64,000 bases of DNA from Burkholderia sp. TSV86 (GCF_001522865.1 NZ_LOWB01000039.1:21191-85190), one strand, 5' to 3'. Numbered from the stretch's first letter, positions 8,505-16,799 are shown. The notes: generated by a model from the sequence alone, not told the origin. Translations and numbers: made by a program.

Positions 8505-9578
8505 GACGGGCTCCTTGATAAGCACGAAAGATTGTCGATCGAACTCGACGGCGGCGCATAAGCGGACGAACCCCGGCGCTCCCCAAGCGGCCGTTGCGAA
8601 AACGGGCGCACGGGGGCCGTCGGACGCATCGAGTAATTTGGCATTCAATGACGGATGCAGCGCGCGCAGGATCACATCGCCCGGTGCGAGCGCGCGCAAC
8701 GTATCGTATGCAAGCGGCTTGACGCCGATGATGAGCCGCCCTGGCAGACGCAACGGACCAAGCCGGGCGGCGGGTAGGGGCGGGGTCAACCGCTCGAGCG
8801 CCTGTATTGTTTTGTCGGTATGCAGCACGAATTCGTGGCCGCGCCCGAGCGCCTGACATGACAGCATCAGCAAAGAATGACGGTCATGCTCGCCGGCCGG
8901 CGCTTGCCGGTGTATCGCATGCACGCGCGGTTGGCTCAAGCCGCATGGCGCCAGCAGCGTCAGCATGGGCTCAAGCAACGCGCGTGCGAGCGCTTGCCTC
9001 AAATCCGATCGAGCCGATTCCGCGTTCGGCATTGCCTGTTGCGGGGCGCCTACGGTGCCGGTGCGTGGCGCCGCGGCCGACTCATCGTCTCCCACGGCCG
9101 CAGCCAGCATCGGGTATGCGTCCAGATCGAAGCCGACGGACACCGTCAACTCGCTTGATTGCACGTTGAACGAAAGCCGCGCGAGCGCCGGATGCTGCCA
9201 TTCAGGCAACCGATCGAGCGGTTCGATGCTCAGATGCGCGATCTCGCAGCACGCCTCTATATACGCAATCAGTCGCTCGTTGCAGAGTATGCGCGTGATG
9301 TTCGCCATCGACGAATCGATGGCGGGCAGGTTCAACGGACGGTGTTCGACGTCAGCGATCCTCGCGAAGCGCGACAGCGATTCGATTTCAGCAGACTGTG
9401 CCGTGTCAATGGTCGATTCGATGGGCATTGGCGATGACCTCATCTCGTCCACCGCGGCGTCAAGGCTTTCGGTTTTCGCTTTCGAAGCGTCGAACCAGGC
9501 CAATGCAAGTTGGTTACCATACGAAAATCTCGATTTGGCGCGTTTCACCGCAAGCGCGTAGCGTCTGATCAAGCTCAC
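8214..9578 (-). CDS. sctQ: T3SS cytoplasmic ring protein SctQ (HrcQ)
   Basis: A 454-residue protein of the cytosolic sorting platform. The last 90 or so residues form a SpoA/FliN domain (HIGELEVPVQFEVDIVKLSL, then GYVIELE and HGQTIGYGEMVTV). The N-terminal two thirds is divergent, as is normal for SctQ. The GTG at 9578 gives a 65-base overlap with sctP; a second GTG at 9548 is also possible. A strong internal ribosome-binding site and ATG at 8504 probably yield a separate C-terminal product, listed on its own. Confidence 0.88.
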   Translation of the reverse strand: MSLIRRYALAVKRAKSRFSYGNQLALAWFDASKAKTESLDAAVDEMRSSPMPIESTIDTAQSAEIESLSRFARIADVEHRPLNLPAIDSSMANITRILCNERLIAYIEACCEIAHLSIEPLDRLPEWQHPALARLSFNVQSSELTVSVGFDLDAYPMLAAAVGDDESAAAPRTGTVGAPQQAMPNAESARSDLRQALARALLEPMLTLLAPCGLSQPRVHAIHRQAPAGEHDRHSLLMLSCQALGRGHEFVLHTDKTIQALERLTPPLPAARLGPLRLPGRLIIGVKPLAYDTLRALAPGDVILRALHPSLNAKLLDASDGPRAPVFATAAWGAPGFVRLCAAVEFDRQSFVLIKEPVMSNASESDLTGSADELIHIGELEVPVQFEVDIVKLSLAQLASLRSGYVIELETSVDKAQLRLVAHGQTIGYGEMVTVGEHLGVRILRMASEYVSTD

Positions 9579-10185
9579 GTTGAAGTGCGCCGCTATGGTC
9601 CAACAGTAACTGCTTTATTTGCGACACCGAAGTATCGAAGCGAAGTTGCACGAGGATTGGCGAAAACGAGACAGTCAGCCTGGTCGGTCCGAAATGATCT
9701 TCATCCAGCGGAAAATGAATGTGCCATTCGCCGAAATCCAACGTGGCGAGGCCGTTGTAGAGCGATGCGATATGCTGGCCGAGTTTCTCGACGGATGCCG
9801 CAGGAATGACGCGCCGTTGGGCGATGTCGATTTTTTTCGCTCGCTTATCCGAAAGGCCGGCGCCGGCGCTGGCATTGGAACCGGCATCGGTTCGATAGTC
9901 ATTGGTATCGTCGTTGCCGTCCGCGGGCGGCAACGAGGCGGCGGCCAGCGTTGCGTCATCGGTTGCGGTCTGTTGCTCTCGCGGCTGAGCCGAGCCGGGG
10001 GCCTGACCTGCGCTCGAAGCGCAACGGCGCCGTGAGCGTTCCCAGGCGAGCAGAGTAAGACGATTCTCCGCAGGTGCGAGTTTTCGCGACACGGAGCCGG
10101 CGGGGAAGCTGCCGGTTTCCTGGGGCGCATCGGATTTACGTCGAGCGTGCGGTGTGCCGACGCGGTCCGCGTTATGGTTTGCCAT
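9514..10185 (-). CDS. sctP: T3SS substrate-switch protein SctP (HpaP/HpaC-like)
   Basis: A 223-residue protein placed between sctV and sctQ, the position of hpaP/hpaC in Hrp2 clusters. The N-terminal half is Ala/Pro/Asp-rich and looks disordered. The last 90 residues are ordered, with a WHIHFPLDEDHFG segment. SctP proteins change substrate specificity from early (pilus) to late (effector) substrates through SctU. I chose the ATG at 10185, 14 bases after the sctV stop; the longer frame overlaps sctV. Assigned mainly from position and architecture. Confidence 0.65.
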   Translation of the reverse strand: MANHNADRVGTPHARRKSDAPQETGSFPAGSVSRKLAPAENRLTLLAWERSRRRCASSAGQAPGSAQPREQQTATDDATLAAASLPPADGNDDTNDYRTDAGSNASAGAGLSDKRAKKIDIAQRRVIPAASVEKLGQHIASLYNGLATLDFGEWHIHFPLDEDHFGPTRLTVSFSPILVQLRFDTSVSQIKQLLLDHSGALQRELDQTLRACGETRQIEIFVW

Positions 10186-10199
10186 CCTACGTTTCGCCT

Positions 10200-12293
10200 T
10201 TAGATGGTGACCCGGCCGAGTGGCTTGAGTTCGATTTGCTCTCCAAGCTCCTGGTACGAATAAACCGACAGCCACGGCAGCCTAGTTTCGATCATTCTTC
10301 GCACATAGCGTCGGATATCCATCGAGGTGACCACGGCGATCCGGTTGCGAGGCGAATCATGAATCAGCGATTCGACCTGGTTGACCAGGATGTTGATTTC
10401 GTCGGGCGGCAGCGCAAGATAATTGCCGGTCGGAGTTTGCTTGATTGATTGCCGAATATGTTGCTCAACGGGCAAATCGAAAAGCACCGCGCAAAGCGCA
10501 GGCTCTCCATTAGCTGCTTGATGCGCCAGCAAGTGAGACATGTCGCCGCGCACGTACTCGGTGAGCATCAGGAGATCCTTCTCCTTGGGTCCCCATTGAA
10601 TGAGGCTCTCCATGATCGATCGGACATTACGGATCGGAACCTGCTCTTCGAGCAGCCGACGGAAAACTTCCGCGATACGTTGCGGCGGAAGCACCTTTTG
10701 AACTTCGGCTACCAAGCCGGGATAGTCGACTGCGGCTTGATCCAGTATCCATTGCGTCTCCTGAACGCCTAGAAACTGCGGCGCATGATGTCGAATCATC
10801 GCAATCGCCGCATGAGCGATCACGCGTTCGATGCGCCAGACTTCCGACTTGGGCGGCGCAGCGCGCTCGTCCGTCCAGCGCGTTGGCGTGCCCGTTGCGT
10901 CGATTGAACCGAACGTTTCCGCATTCGGCGCCGGCGGCGTTGCGTCATTCGCCGCATTCAACGGGTGATACGGCGCGCATCGTTCGGGTTCGGGCAGCAT
11001 GACCTTGCCGGGCGGAAGGTCGATCTTCAGCTTGGGCACATCGTGTACGAGAATTTCGCCAGTGGCTTCGGGCAGCGCGGGTTGAGGCCACATCGCAATG
11101 CCGGGAAACGGCAGCCCCAGTTCCTGTTGCAGACGCGCGCGTTCGAGTGCGAACGCGCGCTCAAGTGCGGGCATCGCCAGCCGGGGGACCACGTCCGGCG
11201 AAATGCGAATGCCGATCGGGCATGCGAATGGCGGAGCGCTGGTCAGAATGGCCGGCATTTCGCTCTTCGCGCCAGGGCGCTGCATCGATTGCAACGCATC
11301 GGATTCGGCTCCCGGCGCGTTGTGCGGATGCTTCGCATTGAGATGATAGGCGGCGATTGCGAGAATGGCGGCGAGCATCACGAAGAGCAGGGAAGGAAAT
11401 CCGGGCACCGCGGCGAAGCCGAGCAACAGTACCGCGGTGAAGTACAGCGCGCGCGAATTCGACGTGAGCTGCCGGCCGATTTCGTCGCCGAGCGAGCCGG
11501 CACGCGGCTGGCTTTCATCCACGACGCGCGTGGTCATGACGCCCGCGGCCACCGACAGAAGCAGCGACGGAATTTGCGAAACCATCGCATCGCCGATCGA
11601 TAGGACCGAGAAGCGATTCGCCGCTTCGCCCGTCGTCATGCCGTGATAAACGACGCCGACGGCAATGCCGGCGACGATATTGATCAGCGTGATGACGAGC
11701 CCGGCGATCGCGTCGCCTTTGACGAATTTCATCGCGCCATCCATTCCGCCATGCAGTTGGCTTTCGATGGCGAGCAGTGCGCGTTTGCGGCGCGCTTCGT
11801 CGGCGGTCAGTAGATTGGCGCGCAGATCCGCGTCGATACTCATCTGCTTGCCGGGCAATGCGTCGAGCGTGAAGCGCGCGCCGACTTCCGCCACGCGCTC
11901 TGAACCTTTCGCAATCACGATGAATTGGACCGTCGCGATAATCACGAACACCACCAGCCCGACGACCAAATTGCCGCCGACCACCAGCCTGCCGAAACTT
12001 TCGATGATATGTCCGGCATCTGCCTTGAGCAGAATGGATTTGGTCGACGCGATGTTGAGCGACAGGCGGTACAGCGTAGTGAACAGTAGCAGCGCAGGAA
12101 AGGCCGATAGCGACACGATATTGGTCACATACAACGTGACCATGAGAAGCGTGACGCTGAGCGTGATATTGATGCCGAGCAAAATGTCTATGACGGCGGG
12201 CGGCAGCGGCAGAATCATGAGCGAGATGATCGCGACGATCAGCAGCGCGACGCCGATTTCACCACCGGCCGGGAGCTTGAGCGATTTGAACAT
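10200..12293 (-). CDS. sctV: T3SS major export gate protein SctV (HrcV)
   Basis: A 697-residue protein with the FlhA/SctV layout: seven or eight membrane helices in the first 330 residues and a large soluble C-terminal domain that forms the nonameric ring. Clear signatures are PPAVIDILLGINI, FPALLLFTTLYRLSLN, the FHIPEP-like region EVGARFTLDALPGKQMSIDA and IPSLLLSVAAGV. I chose the ATG at 12293; a TTG at 12320 overlapping the sctU stop would add nine residues. Confidence 0.94.
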   Translation of the reverse strand: MFKSLKLPAGGEIGVALLIVAIISLMILPLPPAVIDILLGINITLSVTLLMVTLYVTNIVSLSAFPALLLFTTLYRLSLNIASTKSILLKADAGHIIESFGRLVVGGNLVVGLVVFVIIATVQFIVIAKGSERVAEVGARFTLDALPGKQMSIDADLRANLLTADEARRKRALLAIESQLHGGMDGAMKFVKGDAIAGLVITLINIVAGIAVGVVYHGMTTGEAANRFSVLSIGDAMVSQIPSLLLSVAAGVMTTRVVDESQPRAGSLGDEIGRQLTSNSRALYFTAVLLLGFAAVPGFPSLLFVMLAAILAIAAYHLNAKHPHNAPGAESDALQSMQRPGAKSEMPAILTSAPPFACPIGIRISPDVVPRLAMPALERAFALERARLQQELGLPFPGIAMWPQPALPEATGEILVHDVPKLKIDLPPGKVMLPEPERCAPYHPLNAANDATPPAPNAETFGSIDATGTPTRWTDERAAPPKSEVWRIERVIAHAAIAMIRHHAPQFLGVQETQWILDQAAVDYPGLVAEVQKVLPPQRIAEVFRRLLEEQVPIRNVRSIMESLIQWGPKEKDLLMLTEYVRGDMSHLLAHQAANGEPALCAVLFDLPVEQHIRQSIKQTPTGNYLALPPDEINILVNQVESLIHDSPRNRIAVVTSMDIRRYVRRMIETRLPWLSVYSYQELGEQIELKPLGRVTI

Positions 12294-12316
12294 ATATGTT
12301 CGATTTTCTTGCGGAA

Positions 12317-13387
12317 TCAACCGTCGTTATGAGCGATGCCGGCATCCGGGCCGACTGTTCCGAGCCAGTGCAGGATGGTGGCCACAGCCTCGAACAACGA
12401 TTCCGGAATGGGTTCGTCTATGCCGACTTTATATAGCTCCCGTGCCACCGGCGGATTGCCGATGATGGGCACACCGGCTTCCATTGCCACGCGCCGCAGT
12501 TGCGCGGCGCTTTCGTCGACGCCCTTGGCCACCACTCGCGGCAATAGATCCTCCGGTGGCCGGTAGCGCACGGCCACCGCATAATGGGTGGGATTGACCA
12601 CCAGCATATTCGCCGTTTCAACCCGCTTGGATGCAGGCGCAGACGAGACCAGCGCACGCGCGAGGCGGCGGCGCTCCCCTTTGATCAGCGGGTCGCCTTC
12701 CTCATTCTTGAACTCGCGCTTGACTTCGTCCTTGCTCATTTTCATTTCTTTGATGAACATAGCGCGTTGCAGCTTGATATCGACTACGCCCACCAGAACA
12801 AAGACGGCGGCGGCGATCATCAACAGTCTGAGTAATATCTGCCAAAGCAACCCGGGAAGCTCGGCCAGCGGTTGGTACAGAAAGCCGGCAATCAACGGAA
12901 CTAGCGCTTCGATGCTTTTCCACATCACGATGCTGATGATGGCCGCTTTAATAACCATCTTCACGAAATCGATCAGCGTGCGTATCGAGAATATCCGCTT
13001 GAGACCGCTGGCCGGATTGACGGCCGCGGGGTTGGGCGTGACCGGTTTCATGGATATCTGGAGGCCGACCTGGGCGGCCGAGACGCTGATCGAAGCAAGG
13101 ACGGCGGCGGCCAGACAAGGCACGGTAGCGGTGAGCATGAGTACGGCCATTTTGTAGACCTGCGCGACAATATTCGCCACCGAGTGGTCGCCGTCAATGA
13201 GGCCAAGCGGAATTTTCACGATGCTCCGAAACGCATCGCCCAGATGATCGCCCATCACGATCAGGAGTACGATCGTGGCCAACAGCGTCATCGCCTCGGT
13301 AAAGTCGCGGCTATTCGAGACTTTTCCTTCTTTGCGGCTGTCGCGGAGTTTTTTGTCTGTTGGTTCCTCGGTTTTTTCATCACTCAT
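12317..13387 (-). CDS. sctU: T3SS autocleaving switch protein SctU (HrcU)
   Basis: A 356-residue FlhB/SctU protein: four membrane helices (about residues 30-205), a charged linker, and a cytosolic domain with the self-cleaving NPTH motif at residues 265-268 (MLVVNPTHYAVAVRY). Cleavage between Asn and Pro is needed for the early-to-late substrate switch. The N-terminus MSDEKTEEPTDKKLRDSR is typical. First gene of sctU-V-P-Q-R-S-hpaA. I found no perfect PIP box in the 288 bases upstream, so how this operon is switched on is not visible. Confidence 0.94.
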   Translation of the reverse strand: MSDEKTEEPTDKKLRDSRKEGKVSNSRDFTEAMTLLATIVLLIVMGDHLGDAFRSIVKIPLGLIDGDHSVANIVAQVYKMAVLMLTATVPCLAAAVLASISVSAAQVGLQISMKPVTPNPAAVNPASGLKRIFSIRTLIDFVKMVIKAAIISIVMWKSIEALVPLIAGFLYQPLAELPGLLWQILLRLLMIAAAVFVLVGVVDIKLQRAMFIKEMKMSKDEVKREFKNEEGDPLIKGERRRLARALVSSAPASKRVETANMLVVNPTHYAVAVRYRPPEDLLPRVVAKGVDESAAQLRRVAMEAGVPIIGNPPVARELYKVGIDEPIPESLFEAVATILHWLGTVGPDAGIAHNDG

Positions 13388-13527
13388 CGACTACCTGTCC
13401 AAAGCTTGCCTATTTGTTGCGCTATGTCCGTTTCGCGCATTCGCGACGGCGCATTCATCTTGCGTGCTGGAAATCATGCGGCCCCCCGATGATTCCGGAC
13501 AACGTTTCATGAGTTGAAGATAAACGG

Positions 13528-13552
13528 GCGGCATGGATGCAATCCATGCCGC
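13528..13552 (-). terminator. 11-bp inverted repeat after the DUF1521 gene
   Basis: GCGGCATGGAT and ATCCATGCCGC are perfect complements separated by three bases. Read on the minus strand the hairpin is followed by a pyrimidine/T-rich stretch. It lies between the DUF1521 gene and sctU and probably ends the candidate-effector transcript. Confidence 0.5.
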
Positions 13553-13675
13553 TCGCAAGCCATCGAGCATCGATTCGGCTCGTATGTCGTGCCTGCACGT
13601 AGGCGCGACATATGTGCCGATATCGAGCTTCGCTCTCCGTTTTGCTAATCCGGCTGCATCGCCGGGCATGATGGG

Positions 13676-14746
13676 TCATGCCGCTGCCGCGAACGGCTTG
13701 GCATTGTCCATCGGCGCGCCATTGTTGATGTCCTGATTGGTGACGAGATCGAGCACGCGGCCATCGGCGGTCAATTGCAAATTATTGCGCGAGGTATTGG
13801 CATCGAAGTTACGTGCAATTTGATTGCCGCCAGCGCGCGTGAAGTTCACGCTGAGTGCACCGCCGCCTTGAATGTTGTTGACGCTCGCGTAAGCGTTTTG
13901 ATCGACCACGCCGAAGTTTTTGACGCGATACGCACCTGGATGGGACGGATCCTGTTCGGTGTTCATGAGCACCCGCGAGCCGTCCGGCAATCGAAGGTCT
14001 GCCGCACCCTTGAAGATATTGCCTTTGCCGCTTGCATCAGTGATATGAGGGTCGCCCCAGATGCTTCGCAATTTTTTGCCGTCGGGGCCGTAAATATTGA
14101 TCGCCGAGTCACCGCCTTTTTGCGTCGGCTGATTGGCTTCGATGCGATAACCGCCATGCGTCGTCATCGAGGTTGAGCCGCTGTAGCCGTCCTTTGACGG
14201 TTTCAGCGAGAACGACGATTGAATTTCCGGCGTGCGACGATCCGGAGCGCAGCCAATCGGAGCAGGCGATTGACCAGGGCATGCCGGGCTCGCCGGGCGG
14301 TTCGCGCCACAATCACAATTGCCCTGACCGTTCCCGTTATAAGCGCTGGTCGACAATGAGCCTTGTTGAGGGCCAAACGGCGAAGCTGGCGGGTTTTGCC
14401 CGTTGGTTGTGCGGTTTGCCGGCGAACCTTGTTGGCCGCCAAACAGAGACGGCAGCGAAGCCGCGCCGCCGGCGGGATTATTTGCCGGAGAATTTGCTTG
14501 ACTGCCAACCGGATTCGTCGACGGGGCTTGCCCGTAGCCAGCGCCGTTCGTCGGCGAACCCTGAGCGTTACCGGCCGTGTTGGGCTTGAATCCGTTCTGC
14601 TGCATTTGCGACATGTAGCGGCCTATGAAATAAGCCAGTACACCCAGCATCATCATCTGGTTCGGCGAGACCTGCGATGCATTGCCGAAATTAGCCGAAT
14701 TGATATTCGGAAAATAATTTGCCGGTGCCGTTAATAGATTATCCAT
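13676..14746 (-). CDS. DUF1521 (metal-induced autocleavage) protein, candidate T3SS effector
   Basis: A 356-residue protein. Residues 1-175 are low-complexity, rich in Asn, Gln, Gly, Pro and Ser, with one hydrophobic patch (MMMLGVLAYFIGRYM). Residues about 176-345 match the DUF1521 domain, including the key GDPH at 231-234. In NopE1 of Bradyrhizobium this domain (called MIIA) binds calcium or another metal and cuts itself between the Asp and Pro of GDPH; NopE1 is a type III effector. Four cysteines (144, 146, 156, 166) sit just before the domain. An AAGGA ribosome-binding site precedes the ATG. Third gene after the PIP box at 15874. Confidence 0.82.
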   Translation of the reverse strand: MDNLLTAPANYFPNINSANFGNASQVSPNQMMMLGVLAYFIGRYMSQMQQNGFKPNTAGNAQGSPTNGAGYGQAPSTNPVGSQANSPANNPAGGAASLPSLFGGQQGSPANRTTNGQNPPASPFGPQQGSLSTSAYNGNGQGNCDCGANRPASPACPGQSPAPIGCAPDRRTPEIQSSFSLKPSKDGYSGSTSMTTHGGYRIEANQPTQKGGDSAINIYGPDGKKLRSIWGDPHITDASGKGNIFKGAADLRLPDGSRVLMNTEQDPSHPGAYRVKNFGVVDQNAYASVNNIQGGGALSVNFTRAGGNQIARNFDANTSRNNLQLTADGRVLDLVTNQDINNGAPMDNAKPFAAAA

Positions 14747-14899
14747 GATAAGGTCCTTAAGATAAATTCGCAGTGCTGAAATTGAAAGCTGTTAATGTCA
14801 GGCATGGATTTGAATCAGGATAGATACCGCTCACTGGTCCTTTCAAATTTGCCGATAACGTCCGCTTGGCTGCATGCCGGCGGTTGCGATACGCGTGGT

Positions 14900-15520
14900 T
14901 CAGGAAGTCATCGAATCGGACAGGTTCACCAGAAGACTGATGAGGTCGTCCACGGCTGCGGCGGGATTGTTGGCTCCAATATCGGAACCATATGCTTGAG
15001 ACGTGGATAGACTGGCTCCGATGCCGGTTCCGGAAATTTGCGAAGCGGAACTGCCGGCGCCGATGCTGGTTTGGCCAGCTTGTGAAGCGGATTGGCTGAT
15101 ACCTGTTCCGGACGCTTGCGACGCGGAGCCGCCTGCCCCGATACTGGCCGCATAGGCTCGCGATGCCGAACTGCCGATACCCACCGCCGGAACCTGCGAA
15201 GCGGAAGCGCCAGCACCGATACCAGTGCTGGGAACGAGCGACGCGGACGGACCGGCGCCGGGCGTGACACTGGGCTTGTACGATGGCGGAGCAGCCGTCG
15301 GCGCGGCGATTCCCGGCCGAGGCGCGGCGATAGCCGGCGCGGTTCGAGCCGGATTGTTTGGCGCCGCGCAAATCTGGGGTTTTGCCCCTTTGCACACGTT
15401 GCGGCAAGCCGTCTGACACTGACGATTGCACTGTTTCATCTGCGGACCAGCCGCGCCTGAGCAGCGAGTAGAACTGGCCTGGCAGGATGAGCGAACGCCA
15501 TTGCATCTACCTTTACCCAT
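14900..15520 (-). CDS. Cys-rich, Gly/Ala/Ser-repeat protein, candidate secreted substrate
   Basis: A 206-residue protein I do not recognise. Residues 1-52 hold eight cysteines (6, 13, 20, 31, 35, 39, 43, 51) with a CX3CX3CX3C core. Residues about 53-95 are Pro/Ala-rich. Residues about 96-185 are imperfect repeats of roughly 14 residues built on GIGAGASASQ. The tail (AVDDLISLLVNLSD) is helical. No Sec signal peptide. A GGAG ribosome-binding site supports the ATG at 15520. It lies between two other likely secreted proteins in a PIP-box operon, so secretion by the type III system is a reasonable inference; function is unknown. Confidence 0.6.
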   Translation of the reverse strand: MGKGRCNGVRSSCQASSTRCSGAAGPQMKQCNRQCQTACRNVCKGAKPQICAAPNNPARTAPAIAAPRPGIAAPTAAPPSYKPSVTPGAGPSASLVPSTGIGAGASASQVPAVGIGSSASRAYAASIGAGGSASQASGTGISQSASQAGQTSIGAGSSASQISGTGIGASLSTSQAYGSDIGANNPAAAVDDLISLLVNLSDSMTS

Positions 15521-15598
15521 TATCGAATCTCCAAAATTGAAACAACTGGGTTGCCAAAAAGCCAGTTCCACCGGATCGAGTCTCGCTAGGTGGGAAAC

Positions 15599-15778
15599 TC
15601 AGCCTGCCACTGGAGCTTGGGCACCAGTGGTGCCGTTGTTGGTCCCGAGGTTTTGAAGCGCCGATTGCACGGCTTGCATGACTGCTTGCACGAGTTGCTG
15701 TACGGCCGGCGAGGACGCAGCATCTTGCGAGGGAGATTGAGCGCCGCTTGCTTGAGAAGCCTTGGAGCAGTTACACAT
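15599..15778 (-). CDS. 59-residue Gln/Ala-rich small protein, harpin-like, PIP-box controlled
   Basis: A short protein beginning MCNCSKAS, followed by a polar Ser/Gln/Ala stretch and an amphipathic helix PAVQQLVQAVMQAVQSALQ, ending in a Gly/Asn/Thr-rich tail. Small size, no aromatic residues, and Gln/Ala/Ser richness recall harpins and small type III substrates, but there is no firm family match. GGAG lies eight bases before the ATG, and the first gene position below the PIP box at 15874 supports it being real. Confidence 0.6.
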   Translation of the reverse strand: MCNCSKASQASGAQSPSQDAASSPAVQQLVQAVMQAVQSALQNLGTNNGTTGAQAPVAG

Positions 15779-15836
15779 ATCTATTTCTCCGGTTGAATTG
15801 AATGATGTGGTTACCGAACTGGATTCCACGTAATTG

Positions 15837-15897
15837 ATCATAGAGCGAAGAATCGTGATGAAAGAGATGCTCGCGAAATGAATTGCGGTAATCCGAA
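15837..15897 (-). promoter_or_regulatory. PIP (hrpII) box with -10 element for candidate-effector operon
   Basis: On the minus strand TTCG (15897-15894) and TTCG (15877-15874) are 16 bases apart, and TATGAT (15842-15837) follows 31 bases later, matching YANNNT. The ATG of the 59-residue gene lies about 60 bases beyond. The rest of the 15779-16232 gap holds only a hairpin near 16159 and no convincing gene. Confidence 0.8.
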
Positions 15898-16158
15898 GCC
15901 AGCACCGGCAGCGTTCGATGGTTAGGCCGAATGAAGCGCTTGCCGGAAGTAACGAGATACCCGTTACGTCATGGCTGACATGGTTCGACGTGTCATGTAT
16001 GGCCAAAAAGGCAGTCTAATCGGCTGCGGCAAGCCGTATTGACTGAATGCGTGCCGACACTCGCGTGTTGTACAAACCGGATTTGGTGATCTCTGTAATA
16101 GAGGGTGCGGCCGATCTCGAAGCTCGACGCTAGGCTTGCGGCAACCCATGCGGTGAGC

Positions 16159-16191
16159 GAGCGCTTCCATGACGATCTCATGGAAGCGCTC
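16159..16191 (-). terminator. 14-bp perfect hairpin after hpaB
   Basis: GAGCGCTTCCATGA and TCATGGAAGCGCTC are perfect complements around a five-base loop. It lies 42 bases beyond the hpaB stop and probably ends the sctD-hrpD6-pilin-hpaB transcript, although no T-run follows. Confidence 0.5.
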
Positions 16192-16232
16192 CTGAATCGA
16201 TTGGCCGCACTGTGGCGCTCGAGGGCAACGTG

Positions 16233-16688
16233 TCATGCACGCAGCCAGGAAAACACCCCGGATGCGATGCCTTCGAACATCTCGTCGCTCGATTCCAAAA
16301 TATTCTGCCGCCAGTAGCGGCCGTGGCCTGCATAGTGTGCAAGCAGCTCGGCGATGGCTTGCCCGGTAATGCCCATGTCGAATGGGAAGCGCAGCGCCAG
16401 AATGATTCCGCCGGTGTCCGCGTCGAGCCCCAAGTGCGCTTGGTCTTGCGCGTAGATCAGAAGATTGGCTTCCAGCATCAGCCTGAATACCACCAGCGTG
16501 CGGCCCGAAGTCATCGTGCCGAAGCTGAAGTTGATGTACATCGCATCGAGATCATGCTCGAAATATTCGAGCCGCACATCAAATCCGTCGACCTCGATGG
16601 TGCGTGTCCTGAGGACATGATCGATATCGGTCAATCCAACCGTCTCGCATAATTCCGAGATCAATGCGACATAACGCTCGCTGCTCAC
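16233..16688 (-). CDS. hpaB: HpaB-like T3SS exit-control chaperone (CesT family)
   Basis: A 151-residue acidic protein with the class I chaperone (Tir/CesT) pattern: ALISELCETVGL helix at the N-terminus, then beta strands around MYINFSFG, RLMLEANLL and GGIILALRFPFD. HpaB in Xanthomonas is a general chaperone that allows effectors but not non-substrates to leave. Its place after the pilin gene repeats the Xanthomonas hrpD5-hrpD6-hrpE-hpaB order. Starts with GTG. Confidence 0.78.
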   Translation of the reverse strand: MSSERYVALISELCETVGLTDIDHVLRTRTIEVDGFDVRLEYFEHDLDAMYINFSFGTMTSGRTLVVFRLMLEANLLIYAQDQAHLGLDADTGGIILALRFPFDMGITGQAIAELLAHYAGHGRYWRQNILESSDEMFEGIASGVFSWLRA

Positions 16689-16751
16689 TATCTATCCGAT
16701 ATAGCGCTCGTACGAAAAATAAATTTGGTAGTGCCGAGCGCATATGAAGGG

Positions 16752-16789
16752 GTATTTCGTGGATATCCATTCGAATATCCACGAAATAC
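16752..16789 (-). other. 15-bp perfect hairpin between pilin and hpaB genes
   Basis: GTATTTCGTGGATAT and ATATCCACGAAATAC are perfect complements around an eight-base loop, starting 10 bases after the pilin stop on the minus strand. Such a hairpin after a strongly expressed pilin gene could stabilise its message or partly stop transcription before hpaB. Confidence 0.55.
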
Positions 16790-16799
16790 GATTAGGCCG

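Noticed and set aside
13391..13669. 92-residue open frame on the minus strand between the DUF1521 gene and sctU
   Set aside because: No ribosome-binding site or motif, and it runs through a hairpin that looks like a terminator.
16701..16740. Possible PIP box before hpaB (CGAA at 16713 and CGAG at 16735)
   Set aside because: Spacing is 18 instead of 16 and the second half has a mismatch.
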